From assembly GCA_022702705.1 (NCBI GenBank), contig CM040427.1, positions 76,561,283 to 76,625,282 on the forward strand: a DNA stretch of 64,000 nucleotides, written 5' to 3'. Positions 1 to 14,251 of this stretch are shown here, one piece after another; the stretch's first letter is position 1, and the number at the start of each line of letters is the position of its first letter. A program made the translations under genes and the position numbers. The notes under the pieces are model-generated. The model did not search any database. It saw only the letters and a program-made list of their open reading frames with translations, and had not been told where the DNA came from. Origin of the DNA: Papilionanthe hookeriana x Papilionanthe teres. Lineage: Eukaryota; Streptophyta; Magnoliopsida; Asparagales; Orchidaceae.

Positions 1-300
1 GTCTCATAAGACTTCTCAACTCGAAAGACCGCTCCTAGGCTAACACCTATTGGGGGTCTACCCCATTTCTGGGAGGCGGAAGGATTCCGAAACCTCTCTA
101 TTTAGGGGTTTCTGAACAGTGGCTGCAGAATCCAAAAGGAGTTGACTATACCCGTTCAAGACAGAAATGAGCGTGGTATGCCAATGGAAAGAATGGTAGT
201 TTGGTCCACAAGGTGTATGGACTCACTACCGATTTATGAAAGCAAAACCATCTGATTAAAATGGAGAGAGGAACTAGTCCCCAGTGGAGTCGCCAGAAGT
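1..300 (-). mobile_element. 5' leader of element A (body outside window)
   Basis: This stretch aligns by eye with the leader of element B at about 32410-32709: both share a block with GCTCCT, ACCTATTG, an AACCTCTCT block, CTGATTAAAATGGAGAGAGGAA and the PBS next to an LTR. It is therefore the untranslated leader of a minus-strand Ogre/Tat-like element whose coding region lies left of base 1. No ORF is visible in it. Leader and LTR sequence of A differ from B at many positions, so A and B are separate insertions of one family. Confidence 0.85.
277..295 (-). promoter_or_regulatory. Primer binding site of element A
   Basis: On the minus strand this reads TGGCGACTCCACTGGGGAC, five bases from the LTR that starts at 301. 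It begins with TGG, as expected for pairing with a tRNA CCA end, and is nearly identical to the PBS of element B. From memory, Ogre/Tat elements use a tRNA-Arg primer. I could not check the tRNA identity. Confidence 0.8.
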
Positions 301-385
301 TGTCGGCATATTTTTAGGTTATGTGTTTTAAAAAGGGTGTCGCCTATAGAAGTTGTTGGTGAATTTTAAATTTTAAATTTAATTT

Positions 386-410
386 ATATATATATATATA
401 TATATATATA
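386..410. repeat. (TA)n microsatellite in LTR A
   Basis: A pure TA run close to the LTR terminus. Equivalent TA tracts occur at the same LTR position at 4868-4888, 32749-32769 and 50999-51030, so it is an ancestral part of the LTR with variable length. Confidence 0.9.
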
Positions 411-3400
411 ATTTAGAAAGTAGCATTTGATTTACAAAAATAATTTTAAGTTTAAAAATTTTAAGATATGAAATCAAACCGATCTCACATCCCAAATAGT
501 TTACATAAACGAGCACCACACCATGAACCGTGTATCTATCCCGAAGAATAGGCACACTGCTTAAAGATGGGGCTCGATTAAATAAACTAGAAGATTTGTG
601 ACATTCGTTTGGTTGCAAACCAATTTTATAAGCCGACAAGTTCCCCTACTTAATATAAAGAAATTAAGTGGGGTTTATATTGCCTGGGTTCTTAAAGTTC
701 TCTATAAGGGAAAGCCCCTATAGTTAATGACATCTTAAATGTCTGAAGACACTTAAGAAAACTCTCGATAATGAACAGTTGTTTTAGTCTCAAGAATTTC
801 AAAGTTTGAGGTTTCAAATGAATTAGATTTTGGAAATTTCAATAGAGAATTGATCAAATTTGGAACAGTTAATTTCAGTAGTCCAAAGGAAGAGAAGTAG
901 GAGAAGCTGAGGATCCAAGAAGAATCTTGGCAACTTCCCAAACTATCCTATTGTTTGGCTTCAACTTAATAGTATATTTAATGTTGTAATCCTGTCAATT
1001 TTAATTAATTAGGACTTATATTTATATGACATAATCATACAAATAGTCTCGAAGATGTGAGGGTTTATGTCGTACCAAATGACTACCTCGGAGTCCTAAG
1101 ACCGGTTAGGGCATAATGTACATAACATGATTATGCAAATGCCTAACGAAGAGTTGAGGATTTATGTTGCACTAAGCAAACTATCTCGAAATCCTATGTC
1201 TTTGTTATTTAAAACTAGGAAAGGTTTTGCTGATGTAGATTCCAATTTTGCTGACGACGATGGCCGTGTCGTCCACTATGCTCCAAGCTCCTTATTGTTG
1301 AAGAGGTTTAGTTTTAGAACGTGAAAATCAGGAGATGAGAGAAGTATTTTGGTTTAGAAAAGTCTTAAAGTCCAAATGTTCTTTAATGTTTTAATTAAAA
1401 CAAATCTTAAAGTTGATTAAACAGAACCGATTAGGATCTCATGGTTCCGTCATCCCGGCACCGTTATTTTCATCAAATTCACTTAGTCCAGATGAATTTG
1501 CTAAACTCAACTGAATGAGTTCTACACTTTCATTTAGACCGTGGAAAATCCCTTTAGCGACACGTGGGTTACATCATCCGAGGTATTCCCGATCATCCAA
1601 CGAGACGTATTAATTTAGTTGTAGTTGTAGTTTTGTTGTTCTGTTTGTGATTAAATTTTGAGTTGTTTTATATTTTGAAATGTTGTGGCGGTGAATTTTA
1701 TCTTGTTATGTCTTTTAATTTAGTTTTGGGTTTCAGTTTTGTGGCTATCCTAATAGTTTCAGTTTTCATGCAGGGTGACATTCTTGTTTAACATGCAAGA
1801 GAAGTAAAGTACAGTGCAGGTAAATAAATTGCAATGAAATAAAAGTGTACTTGGTAAGCATTCCTGTCACTTTCACCTACACTTAAAACACAGGTTAAAG
1901 CATTTAGATTTTTGCAACAAGTACCTAGGTAAAGCTAAGGGAAGGTTTTCGTTTTCTACCAAAATCATAATCCTATAGCTAGTCAATTCCTATGACGTCT
2001 AGGTTCTTATGTTTTGTTAAGGATGATTTTCTTCACCAAAGAACAATTAAATTCAATTATTCTTCTTAAAACATCTCATCGTATTGAGAAAGTGCTTAAG
2101 GCGAGTACTAAACATCTTTTCAATACTTCTGAGATTATTTTGAGTCCAAATGAATTTCATTGTACAAGTGAATTAATCATTCAAGAGATTTAATTAAGTT
2201 TTGCTTCTTACTCAATGAACTAGGATGTTTGATTTTCCTATGAGTGAAGTGACATTTCACTTAATACTTTACTTAAGAGTTATGATAATAAAAGCCTTTA
2301 GGGGCAAATTAATTTGTTGAAGATTTTTAACAATTCTTAATTAGAAAATTGATGATTTTGAAATAATTTAGTTTAGTTATAAAATTCTAATTAATAATTT
2401 TAAGTTTGGAATAGTGTTCAAGTTGTTTCAATTCAATTAAATCTTTATATTTTGATGATCTTAATATTTCAAATTACTTTTCATGTTTTAAATTTATTTA
2501 AGTTGAAAGAGGTGTTTAAATTATTTATTTTTATTAAATTTTAGTTCTTTATTTGGATTGATTGTAATATTTTAGGTTGATTTTAATTAGTTAAATTGTT
2601 TTAATATAAATTTTTTTGATATTGATTTTTTAATGTTTCAAATTTGTTTTAGGTTTCTTTTCAAATGATAAATTAATTTTAATGTTCTCAATTTAATTTA
2701 ATTAAATTATTAAATCACTTAATGTTTTAAACTTTAATTTAGTTAAGGGTTATTTTCCTTTTTCATTATTTAATTTCAATTATCATTTTAAGTTTAATTA
2801 AGAATTGAAATTTTATTAAAGTAATTTATTTAGGGATTTCAAATTAAAGGATTGGTATCTTCCGAAGTCACATCCCTAATAATCCAAAATTTTAATTATC
2901 CTCCCAAAATTTAAATGATTTAATTAATTAAACTTCCATTTTGATATTTTCAAAGTGATCGATGGGTTTCTACCCCTTTACTCCCTAAGTTTCAATCACC
3001 TAAGAGGAAATTAAGATCAGATATTTTACCCTCCCTTTTGATTAAACCTAAAGTATTAATTAGGGTTAGAACCCTTTAATTACCTTTATGCCCTTTTAGG
3101 CTTATTTATTTTATAACTCATCAAATTAAGTTCAAATGAACTTAAAATTTTTATGTCACTTCACTCATATGTCAATTAAGACACTAGAGGAGAAAATATG
3201 ATTTTTCTGAATTTTATTTTATTTATTTGTTTATTTTTGTGAGAAAATAAAGGTTTTCATTGAAAATTCAACAACATGACCAAGGTGAGGTTTCTATCCT
3301 TAGGAAAATTGTAGGATGTCCCTACTGACCAGAGGACCACCTAGACCAATTTTGGTGATTTTTTGAATTATATTTTATTTATTATAATTATTTTGATTTT

Positions 3401-4823
3401 TATGGTATTAATTAATTATAAAATTAAATTAAAGTTAAAAATTAAGTTTTATATTTTTCATAAATCTCTCTCACCTCAAGGAACTCAGAGAAATAAATTT
3501 TATAATTTTTTTATTTTTCTTTGATTTACTAGAATTAATTTAGTGAAAATGTGGGGAAATTCATTTTTTAATATTAAAAATTGTCCTAAGCCTTTAAAAT
3601 TCAATTTCTTAACCTATAGACTTTAGAAAAATATTTGGTTTGTTCCTAAGTGATTAGGAGTCAAAATGTGACATTTTTTTATTTTTAATATTTTTGTGAT
3701 TTTTATTATTTTTTAATTATTAAAATATTAGAAATATGGTTAAAAATGAAAATTTTTAGAAAATTCCAATTTTAATTTTTTTAGACTCCTCTGATATCAG
3801 AGATCCCACAAAACTATTTTGGTGAATTTTTGAAGTGTATTTTAGGTTTCATGAATTTTTAAAGTTTAGAAATAGTCATACAACGTAAATAATTCATTTA
3901 ATGGGCTAAATTATTTCTAATTGACTTTAAATTTTTATATGAGGTTCTCTGCATCCTAAGTGACAGTGGAGAAATATTTTTAAGTGATTTTGGTGTGTGG
4001 TTAATCCTAATTAATTAAAACTCAGTTTTGGGTGTTTAGGCCAATTATGGTTATTCTTAAGGAATTAAACCAAATCATAATTTTTCTAGAGTCCTATACT
4101 CATAAGATACCTCCCCAAATTTTCCTAGAATTTTCTAAGCAACATGTTAATTACTGGAATTAAAACATCAAAACAGACACATAAATTTGAAAAATCAATA
4201 TCTTGCCACAGAGATGGTCTCTGGCCTTGGAAAATTCAGGGAATGTTCCCAAGAAAAGAGGCTACAAAATCCCTATGGTCTCATGCCATGGTGAATTATA
4301 TGCATGCATGGAGAATTAAAATACTAAAATCAGCAAATAATTAATTAATAATAAAATACTCATCAAAATAACTTAATTCTTTTTCCTCTTTGTTCTCCTC
4401 TGTTCACTAAGCAGGAGGGTATTTTTCTTTTACTTTTGTGATTTTCTACACAAAGATATGAATTTTTGAAGTTTTGGGTAATTAGATAAATCAAAAATAC
4501 CCTATTTATCTATTTAAACCAGTCAGCGCCCTGTCATCCTACGGCGGATCGAAAGCCCATGCGGCGCGCTCCCATTCGGCGCCGCCATCTGACTGAGATG
4601 CCACGCGGCCCCCGGTTATGTCTCATATCTTGATTCGGCGCGATTGTGGCCATCCATCCGATACACGCGCGATCCGACGGCTACTGGTCATCTTCTCCGT
4701 CTGGTGTGTCCCGAGAGCCGTCCACACTAAAACCCTAAGATCTCTCTCATTTCTCCACCAAATTTTATTTTCTTATACTCTATGGATTCGTCTCAATAAG
4801 ACACACACATCTATATGACTAAC

Positions 4824-4828
4824 ATGCT
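4824..4828. repeat. Target site duplication of element B (left copy)
   Basis: ATGCT directly before the TG of the left LTR of B; the same five bases follow the CA of the right LTR at 40164-40168. Beyond both copies the sequence of LTR A continues (ending CTATATGACTAAC on the left, resuming ATGAAATTGAG on the right), in register with the uninterrupted LTRs. Confidence 0.9.
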
Positions 4829-6894
4829 TGTACGGCTTATTTTTTTAGTTTTTAAATTTGGTTTAAATATATATATGTATATATATAATTTAGAAAGTAG
4901 CATTTGATTCTTAAAATAATTTTAAGTTTGAAAGTTTTAAGATATGAAATCAAACTGATCTCACATCCCAAATAGTTTATATAAATGAGCGCCACATCAC
5001 AAGCTATGTATCTATCCCGAAGAATAGACACGATACTCGATGATAAGGGCTCGATTAAATAAACTAGAAGATTTGTGACATCCGTTTGGTACGCGAACCA
5101 ATTTTATAAGCCGACAAATTCCACAGCTAATATAAATGAATTAAGCGGGGTTTATATTACTCAGGTTCTTAAAATTCCCTATAAGGGCAAGCCCCTATAG
5201 TTAATTACATCTTAAATGACGGGAATCACTTAAGAAAACTCTCGATAATAATCGATAATTCTGCTCTCAAGAATTTCAAAGTTTAAGTTTTCAAGGGATT
5301 GAATTTTTGAATTTCAATAGGGAATGAATCGAGTTTGGAACATTTTATTTTGGGAATCCAAAAGAAAGAAAGGTAGGAGAAATTACAGATTCGAAGCGAA
5401 CTTCGGTAATTTCCCGACTATCCTATTGTTTGGCTTGAATTTAGGAAAGTCCTAATATTTATTTAATGTTTTGATCTTGACAATTTTAATTAATTCGGAC
5501 TTATATTCGTATGACATGATCATACAAATAGCCTCGAAGATGTGAGGGTTTATGTCGTATCGGATGACTACCTCGGAATCCTAAGACCGGTTAGGGCTTA
5601 ATTTGAAATGCAAATGCCTAACAAAAGGTTGAGGATTTATGTTGCACTAGGCAAACTACCTCGAAGTCCTATGGCTTAGTTATTTAATTCTAAGAAAGTT
5701 TTGCTGAAGTAGACTCAGGTTTTGCTGATGACGATGGCCGTGCTGCCCATCATGCTCCGAGCTCCTTGTTGTTGTAGAGTTTTAGTTTTAGAAGATTAAA
5801 AATCAAGAGATGAGGAAAGTGTTCTGGTTTAGAGAAGTTTTAAAATCGAAGTGTTTTTTTTATTTTAATTAAAACAAATCTTAAAGTTGATTATAACAAC
5901 ACCGGTTAAGATCCCACGGTTCCATCCTTCAGGCATTGTTATTTTTATCGGATTCACTTAGTCCTGATGAATTTGCTAAACTCAACTGAATGAGTTCCAC
6001 ACTTTCATTTAGACGTGGGAAATCTCGTTAGCAACACGTAGGTTACATCATCCGAGGTATTCCCTATCATCCAACAAGACGTTTTAATTTAGTTGTAATT
6101 GTAGTTTTGTATTCTGTTTGTGATTAAATTTTGAGTTGTTTTATATTTTGAAATGTTGTGGCGGTGAATTTTATCTTGTAATGACTTTTAATTTAGTTTT
6201 GGTTTCAGTTTTAGGGACTATCCTAAAGGTGTGGGTTTTCATGCAACGAGTTGTTTATCATGCAAGAAAAGTAAAGTGCATTTGCAATAAAGTAAATTGC
6301 AAGAAGGTAAATTGCTAATAAAATAAAAGCGTACACTGGAGGGTCTTCCCGTCATCCCAGGCTGCACTTAAACACAATTTAGAATATTTAAGCATTTAAA
6401 GCAAATTCCTAGGTAAAGCTAAGGGAAGGGTTATGGTTTTCTACCAAGTTCCTAATCCTATAGCTAGTCATTTCCTATGACGTCTAGGTTCTTGTGTTTT
6501 GGTTTGAGGACGATTTTCTTCATCAAAGAACAATTAAGTTCAGTTGTTCTTATAAACATCCTATCTTACTGAGGAAGTGCTTAAGACGAATCTTAAACAT
6601 CTTTTCAATACTTTTAGGATTGTTTTAAGTCCAAGAGAATTTAATTATATAATGAATCGATTATCCAGGAGTTCGAAGCTTTATTATCTTGCCCAGTGAA
6701 CTAGGACATTTGAATATCCTATGAGTGAAATAACATTTCACTTAACACTCCGTTTAAGAGTTATGACATCATGAGCTTTTGAGGGCAAATTAATGTTCAA
6801 ATGATTTGTGTTTTAACTTAATTTCAATCAATGGGTTTAAGTTTGGAATAGTGTTCAAGTTGTTTTAAATTTATTTTTGAATTCTTTTATGTCT

Positions 6895-7250
6895 TAAGTG
6901 ATGTTATATTTAATTCAAGTTAATTTTAATTTAACTTTAATTTAATTTAATTTGATTTAGTTTCAATTTTAATTTTATTTATTTAATTTAATTTTAACTT
7001 ATTGTTTTTTATTATATTATTATATATATTTTTTATTTAATTTAATTTAATTTAATATGTTTTAATTTAATTTAATTTAATGTGATTTAATTTAATTTAA
7101 ATTAATTTAATTTTAACTTTAATTTAATTTAATTTAATTTAATTTTAAACTAATTTTAAACTTTAATTTAATTAAATTTTAATTTAATTTTATTTTAGAT
7201 TTTAATTTAATTTAAATTTTAACTTAATTTTATTTTTAATTTTAATTTAA
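6895..7250. repeat. TTTAA-type low-complexity tract
   Basis: Imperfect runs of TTTAATTTAA and TTTAATTTTAA. The same tract occurs at the matching LTR position at 34790-35130 (5' LTR) and inverted at 16840-17150. It is an internal feature of the LTR, not a separate element. Confidence 0.85.
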
Positions 7251-9921
7251 TATTTTATTTTAATTTTTTTTAAAGTTTTTTTTAAAAAAAGATTTAATTT
7301 TAATTGTTAAAGTATTAATTTAATTGAAATTTTAAAAGGATTTACTTTAATATAATTTAATGATTAAGTTTTTAGCATTTTAAATTTTGAATTTGGATTA
7401 TCATTTTAAATAGAAATTGAATATTATTGAGGTGATTAATTTAGGGATTCTTAGATTAAAGAATAAATTTCTTCCTAATAATATCCCTATTTTAATAACT
7501 CCAATTTTTTTCATTATTCTTCCAAATTTAATTAATTATTTAATTAAGGTTTATTTTAATTATTTTTAAATTGTTTGGTAGATTTCTACCCTTTATTACC
7601 TAAGTTTCAAACATCCAAAATCAACTTAGTATCAAATATTTTACCCACCCTTTTAATTAAACCTTAAATTTTAATTATAGGTTAAAATTTTAATTCTTAT
7701 TTTGCCCTTTAACTTACTAATTTCATAACTCACTAAATTGAGCTTAAATAAATTTGAAATCTTTATGTGACTTCACTTATATGTCAATCAAGACATTAGA
7801 GGAGAAAATGTAATTTTTCTGTATTTAATTTATTTATATAATTATTTTTTGTGGAAAATAAGGATTTTCAAGGAAAATTTAACAACATGACCAAGGGAAA
7901 GTTTCTATCCTTAAGAGAATTATGGAACATTCCTAATGACTAGAGGACCACTTGGACCAATTTTGGTGATTTTTTGAATTTTATTTATTTTATTATAATT
8001 ATTTTAAATTTTGGAGTATTAATTAATTTAAAAATAAAATAAAGATTGAAAAATAAATTTAATATTTTTCAAAAACCTCTCTGATATCAAGGAAACCAGA
8101 GAACTAATTTTGTAATTTTCTAATTTTTCTTTAATTTATTAGAATTATTTTAGTGGAAATGCTAGAAAATACATTTTTTTAATTTTAAAATTACCCGAGG
8201 GCTTTAAAATTTAATATCTCATCATAGAGACCTAAGAAAAATATGGGATTTGTTTCTAAGTGATTAAAATTCAAAATATGACATTTTGGTGAATTTTATT
8301 ATTTTTGTGATTTTTATTATTTTTTAATTATTAAAAATATTAAAATAATGCAAAAAATCAACTTTTTTAGAAAATTGCGATTTTAAGTTTCTTAAATTCC
8401 CCTGATATCAGAGAGGCTCCAAAACCAATTTGGTGAATTTGTGAAAAGTATTTTGAAAGTTATGAATTTTAAAAGTTTAAATTGGCTAAATGGCTTAATC
8501 AACCCATTTGGTAGGGCTAACCAAGTCCAATTGACTTCAAATTTTTATGGTGGGTTCCTCTGATCCTAAAGGTCAATGGAGAATTGATTTCAAGTCAATT
8601 TGATGTATGATTAGCTCTAATTAATAAAGGACCTATTTTGGGTGTTTAAGCCAGATTAGGGTTATTCAAGTGGATTAATTCAAAACCTATTTTTCCTAGA
8701 GTCCTACGAGTCATAAGAAACATCACCAAATTTTCCTAGAATTTATTTCACAACATGATAATTATTGGAATTAAAATATTCAGAATAGTGATCTAGAATT
8801 GAAAAATCAATAACTCTTCATAGGGATGGCCTCTAACTTTGGAAAATTCAGGGAATGTTCCCAAATTCAGAGGCTTCAAAAGCCCTATGGTCTCATGCCA
8901 TGGTGAATTGTATACATACATGGAGAATTGAAATAGTGCGAGAGTAAATAAACTATTAAAAATCAAATACTCGATGAAATTAAATGATTTCTTTTCCACA
9001 TTATTCTCCTCATGTTCATTGAGCAAGAGGGTATTTTTATTTTATTTTTTGATTTTCCTACACAAAGTTATGCATTTTTGAAGTTTAGGGAATTAAATAA
9101 ATCAAAAAATACCCTAATTTCCTACTTATCCAGCGCGGCGCCCTGTCATCCTCGGCATCTCCGAACGGTCACGCGGCGCGCTCCCATTCGACATCGCCAC
9201 TTGAGTCAGCAGCCCGGGTCCCACCTTCCGCGTATCATCCGCTGATCTGACCTGATCTGAGCCATCCATCCGTGCGTGTATTGAATGAACGGCATCCGTT
9301 CATCGTCCCCAAGCCTCCTGGCCGAGAGCCGTCCATCTTACAGGCTTAAGATCTCACTCGATACTTGACCAAATTAAACGTTCTTTTCCTCTATGGATTC
9401 GTCTCGAGAAGACGAACACATCCATATGGTTTATGTGGTATGAAATTGACCCAATAAAAATAGAGAAAGTTCAGAAGTTCAGGAAGAAGAGTGAGACCAT
9501 ACTTTTGCTCAGAGAAGTGTGGCTTCGATCTGAGGGTTGTGTCACCTTCGATTGAGTCCAAGCAAGCTCCAGATGAAGTCTCCGGCACAGTGAATTGTCC
9601 AGGTATGATTTTGACCAAGCCCGATTCCAACCTTTGGAGTTTGGAACGAGATGGGTGGCACTGGAGAGGGGGCTTTCATTGGGAACTTCTCCTCTTGACC
9701 TTGTGCGAGTGTAGGTGAGTTTAATTTGACTTTGGTGGAGGATTTGGGAATGTCATGTTCGGCACGAGAATTGAGCTCCAAAATTGAACTCGATTAGTGG
9801 GGGCTAGGGCGGGAGGACGATGGGGATCAAGTGCTCTCAGGTGTGGGGAGAGTACGGAGTGATTTTGGCGAGTTTCCTTAAGGTTCATTCAGCACCTCTT
9901 CCATGGCTGAGAGGGGTGGGG

Positions 9922-9931
9922 TTTATATAAG
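9922..9931 (-). promoter_or_regulatory. TATA box of the left LTR of B
   Basis: Minus-strand CTTATATAAA followed by ACCCCACCCCTCTC. It aligns with 37776-37785 in the other LTR and with CTATTTAAAC/CTACTTAAAC in the related LTRs. It is the likely Pol II TATA element. In a 3' LTR it could drive read-out into the flank. Confidence 0.6.
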
Positions 9932-12900
9932 CATGGCTGGAGGCTCTCCCAGGGGGAATTATGGCTTGGGATCAGCTGCTCTTAGCAAGAGAAGAACAGC
10001 TGCAATGGCCACTAGGCATCGGGCAACTCAGCAAGGTGGAATTCCAAAGTTTGGCTCCTCCCAAGGTCTCGGCCATGGTGTTTTCCAGCGGCACAGTGGC
10101 TGGCCATGCCGAGCACTGGTCACCATCTTGTTCGGGTGAGTCGAGTGCAGGGTTTAGTGCAATCGATTGGCTATGGACATGTGTAAAGGAGTTTGATTTA
10201 AATGGAATGGGAGAAGGCTCATTTTGGCTTGGTTTGGGTCAACCCATGGAAATAGGCTTGGTGCACCTCCCCAGGACCTGATTTTGAGCTGAGGAAATCA
10301 TTTAGGTCAGCTTAGAAGGAGTGGTGAAGTCTCCATCCATGGTGAGGTGGCTAAGCATGGTTTAGTGTGTGACATGCTTAAGGTAAAAAAGGGTTTAAAA
10401 GTGTTTAAGAAAGAGATCCCCTCTCTTCCCATTAATGGTTTGGTGAGGTGGAAAGTAGATTCCATGGCTCTCATGGCTCCCATGGAGCTCATGCATGGCT
10501 TCATGGCTCACCTTTGGCTTGGGAAAAAGTTTGGTCAATTTCATGAAAAAGGTTTAAAAAATTTTGGTAATTTAGGGGTGATTTGATGGGATTTGGCATA
10601 TGGCTTGATTTAGATTTATTTTATCATTGATTTAGAACTTAGGAGATGGTTTTATCAAATGGATGATGATATAGGATTGTCATGTGGGCTTTGGGCCTTT
10701 TGAAATTTAGTGAAGATGGGCTTTTAAAATGGTTTAGGGAAGTGGGCTTTTGAATTTTAAAATGGATTTTAGGATGAAAGTTTGGTAAAGGCTTGGGCCA
10801 AATAATTGTTGGGTTTGGCTTAAGGATGTGTCATGATTGATTTGAAACAAGTTTGGAGTGATTTGGGTTTGAATTGGGTTGAATTTGGGTTGATTTGATA
10901 AATGGGCCTATGTAAGTCGAATTGGGCTAACTTAGGCCAATGTTGGGCTAGGGTTGAAATTGATGTTAAATTGATGTTGGGAAATGTTTATGGGAGTGTT
11001 TGAAAGAGGTTCCAATTTTGGTTGGATTTTGATTTTGGGATTTGGGCTCATTTGGGTTAGGGGTGCATTTAGGTCAAAATTGGGCCTTTTGGTTTTAGGT
11101 TGAATTTGAGTGGGGTTTGGATCCAAATTTTGGGCAAATCATGTTAGTTTTTTTTTTGTGGGGATGTTAGGGAAGGTTTAGAAAAGATTTGGGGTTAATT
11201 GGAGTTGAATTGGTTTGGTTTGGGTTAGGTTTGGGTCATGGGTACAAATTGGGCTTTAAGGCCAAAAGTGAAATTGGATTCAAATGTCAATCAAATTGGG
11301 CTTGGATTTGGTCTAGATTGGTGTTGGGAATGTTGAATTGAAGTTTAGAATTGAATTGGACCAGAATTTGGGTCAATTGGGTAGGTTTGGTTTAACATTG
11401 GGCTCATTTTGGGTTAAAATGGGTCAAATTGGGGGTTTTGACAAAAGTGGGGTAAATTGACAAAATTGGCCCATGGTGTAGTCGAAAAAAATGAAATTGG
11501 GAATATTTGGAATTTTTTGGAATTTTCTGGAAATTTTCTGAATTTTTGGATTTTTTTGGTCAAGAGGGGCATTTTTGGTATTTGGAGGGTATTGGGAGGT
11601 ATTTTTGGAATTTTTGGTATTTTTGGCTATGGATGGTCAATTTGAGTGATGTAGGATTGTTTGGGATTGGTCTTGAGGAATTTTGTGTGATTTGGAGATT
11701 TTTGGAAAATTTGGGTAATTTCAAGGGTTTTGGGTAGGCTAGGCAGCTACGGGATCCCGGGGGTCAAAAATTAAAAATTTGGAAAATTGAAGATTGGGTG
11801 AATGTAAGTGGAATGAAATCATTTTGGTTGAGCCATGAAGCCATATCAAGCCCACATGAGCCATGAAGGGACTCATTTGAGGCATTCACTTTGTTGTTCT
11901 ACAACCTCTTAGCCAAGGGCTTAGGGGTTAAGGACCATCCATGTGAATCGACTCCATGAGTCGGGAAGTCAAGTTGGGTATGGGTGTGGTTTTAGGAGGA
12001 ATGTGAAAGTGTAGTGTACAAGTGTAAAGTGTGTGTAAGTCAGCCCTCACCAGACCAGGCCACCCAGGGCAGCCCTAAGGCTAAAGAGTCCTATAGGAAC
12101 CCATCCTTTAAACTTCCACATTTGATTTCAACCCTCTAAGTGATTAGGCTTACACACACACTACACTTATACACTAAACTTTCACATACCTCCTAAAACC
12201 ACACCCATACCTAACTTGACCTCCTGACTCATGTAGGTGATTCACATGGATGGTCCTAACCCCTAAGCCCTTAGGCTAAGAGGGTTAGGAACAACATAGT
12301 GAATGCCTCAGATGAGTCCCTTCTTGGCTCATGTGGGCTTGATGTGGCTTCATGGCTCAACCAAAATGATTTCATTCCACTCAAATTTACCCAATCTTCA
12401 ATTTTCCAAATTTTCAATTTTTGACCCCCGGGACCCTACACCCGCCTAACCTACCCAAAACCCTTGAAATTACCCAAATTTCTCAAAAATTTCCAAATCA
12501 CCCAAAATTCTCCAAAATCATTTCTAAACATTTCTCTCCACTCAAATTGATCATCCATACCCAAAAATACCAAAAATTCCAAGAAAACCTTCCAATACCC
12601 TCCAAATACCCAAAATACCCCTCTTGACCCAAAAATCCAAAAATTCAGAAAATTCCCAGAAAATTCCAGAAAATCTCAAATATTTCCAATTTCATTTTGT
12701 TCAACTACACCATAGGCCAATTTTGTCAATTTACCCTACTTTTGTCAAAACCCCAATTTGACCCATTTTAACCCTAAGTGAACCCAATGTCAAACCAAAC
12801 CTACCCAATTGACCCAAATTCTGGTCCAATTCAATTCTAAACTTCAAATCAACATTCCCAACACCAATCTAGACCAAATCCAAGTCCAATTTGATTGACA

Positions 12901-14238
12901 TTTGGATCCAATTTCACTTTTGGCCTTAAAGCCCGATTTGGACCCATGACCCAGAACCTAACCCAAACTCACCCAATTCAACTCCAATTAACCCCAAATC
13001 TTTTCTAAATCTTCCTTAGCATCCCCACAAGCAAAATACTAACATGATTTGCCCAAAATTTAGACCCAAACCCCACTCAAATTCAACCCAAAGCTAAAAG
13101 GGCCAATTTTGACCTAAACCCAAACCTTACCCAAATGAACCCAAACCCCAAAATCAAAGCCCAAACAAAGTCAAAACCTCTTTGAAACACTCCCATAAAC
13201 ATTTCTCAACATTAATTTTACATCAATTTCAACCCTAGCCCAACATTGGCCCAACTTGACCCATTTTGACCTATATTGGCCCATTCACCAAAAGAGCCCA
13301 AATTCAACCCAATTCAAACCCAAATCACCCCCAATTTGCTTCAAGTCACTCATGACACACCCATGAGCTAAACCCAACAATTATTTGGCCCAACCTCTTT
13401 AAAAAATTCCCATCCATAAATTCATTCTTTAAACTTAAAGGCCCATTCCTTAAACCATTTTAAAAGCCCACTTCCACCAAATCCAAAACCCCAAAAATTC
13501 ATCCAAAGCCCATATGACATTTCCCCTCATCATACTTTCAATTAAAATCATCCCTAAGTCTTGAACCAATGATCAAATAATTCTAAATGAACCTTCATCC
13601 AAATTTCTACCAAATTATCCAAAATCCTTAAAATCCATTTTTATGAAATTGACCAAACTTTTTGCCAAGCTAAAGGTGAGCCATGAAGCCATGCATGAGC
13701 CACATGTGAGCCATGAGAGCTTTGGACACTCCACCATGCCATATTGGGTAAGAAGAGGGAGGGCTTTCCTTAATCCCTAAAGCTCATTAGCCTTAATCAT
13801 GTTTCACCTAAACTTAAATTTAATCCAAATATATTTGGATGGAGACTTCTCCATGCCAAACCAGTGATCCCTTTGATCCCCCACAGCATCCAAAGCCACC
13901 TTGAAGGGTGCACCAAGCCCAAATGGGTGGATTGACCCATTTAGACTCAAAACTAGCCATGCCCCATTCTACTTTGAATCAAAGCCTTTACACATGGCAA
14001 TTGCCAATTGCTTGCACTAGGTCCCACCCGACCCACCGACCTCGAGGGTGACCCATGCACAGCCGGCCGGCCGCTGAGCCGCTGAAAACACCATGGTCGA
14101 GAGCTTACATGTGAGCCGACTTTGAAATTCTCACCTGCTGAGCTGCCCCATCCCCGGTGGCCATTGTAGGCTGTTCTTCTCTTGCCGAGCAGGTCGATCC
14201 CAAGCCCTAACTCTCCACGGGAGGCCCTCCACCCTCTC

Positions 14239-14251
14239 CTATTTAAACACC
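14239..14251 (+). promoter_or_regulatory. TATA box of inverted LTR F
   Basis: CTATTTAAACACC followed by ACCCCTCTCGGCCATGAGAGG; the same motif and downstream block occur in LTRs A, B, D and E at the equivalent site. Transcription from it would run right, antisense into the 3' UTR and AlkB ORF of B. Confidence 0.55.

Larger units (their letters stand above)
301..4828 (-). repeat. 5' LTR of element A, first part
   Basis: The LTR begins TGTCGGCATA next to the PBS and aligns along its length with 4829-9420 and 32710-37285 (the LTRs of B). It includes a (TA)n tract, the AT-rich middle and the GC-rich block at about 4525-4740. It is interrupted at 4828 by the insertion of element B and resumes at 40169. 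It is non-coding: the short ORFs in it are not supported by anything. Being the 5' LTR of a minus-strand element, this part is U5-side sequence. Confidence 0.88.
4829..12148 (-). repeat. 3' LTR of element B (left), first ~134 bp lost
   Basis: It starts TGTACGGCTTA and runs parallel to the 5' LTR (32710-39998) up to the shared GTGATTAGG at 12140-12148. The 5' LTR continues for another 165 bp to GGTCAACA, but here the sequence switches to an inverted LTR. The U3 terminus of this LTR and the adjoining polypurine tract are therefore missing. A TATA-like CTTATATAAA on the minus strand lies at 9922-9931. Confidence 0.88.

Noticed and set aside
1127..1324. Possible host gene exons in the LTR A region
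   Set aside because: The same sequence is present in the other LTR copies (for example 5600, 33500, 50200) and the frames are not kept.
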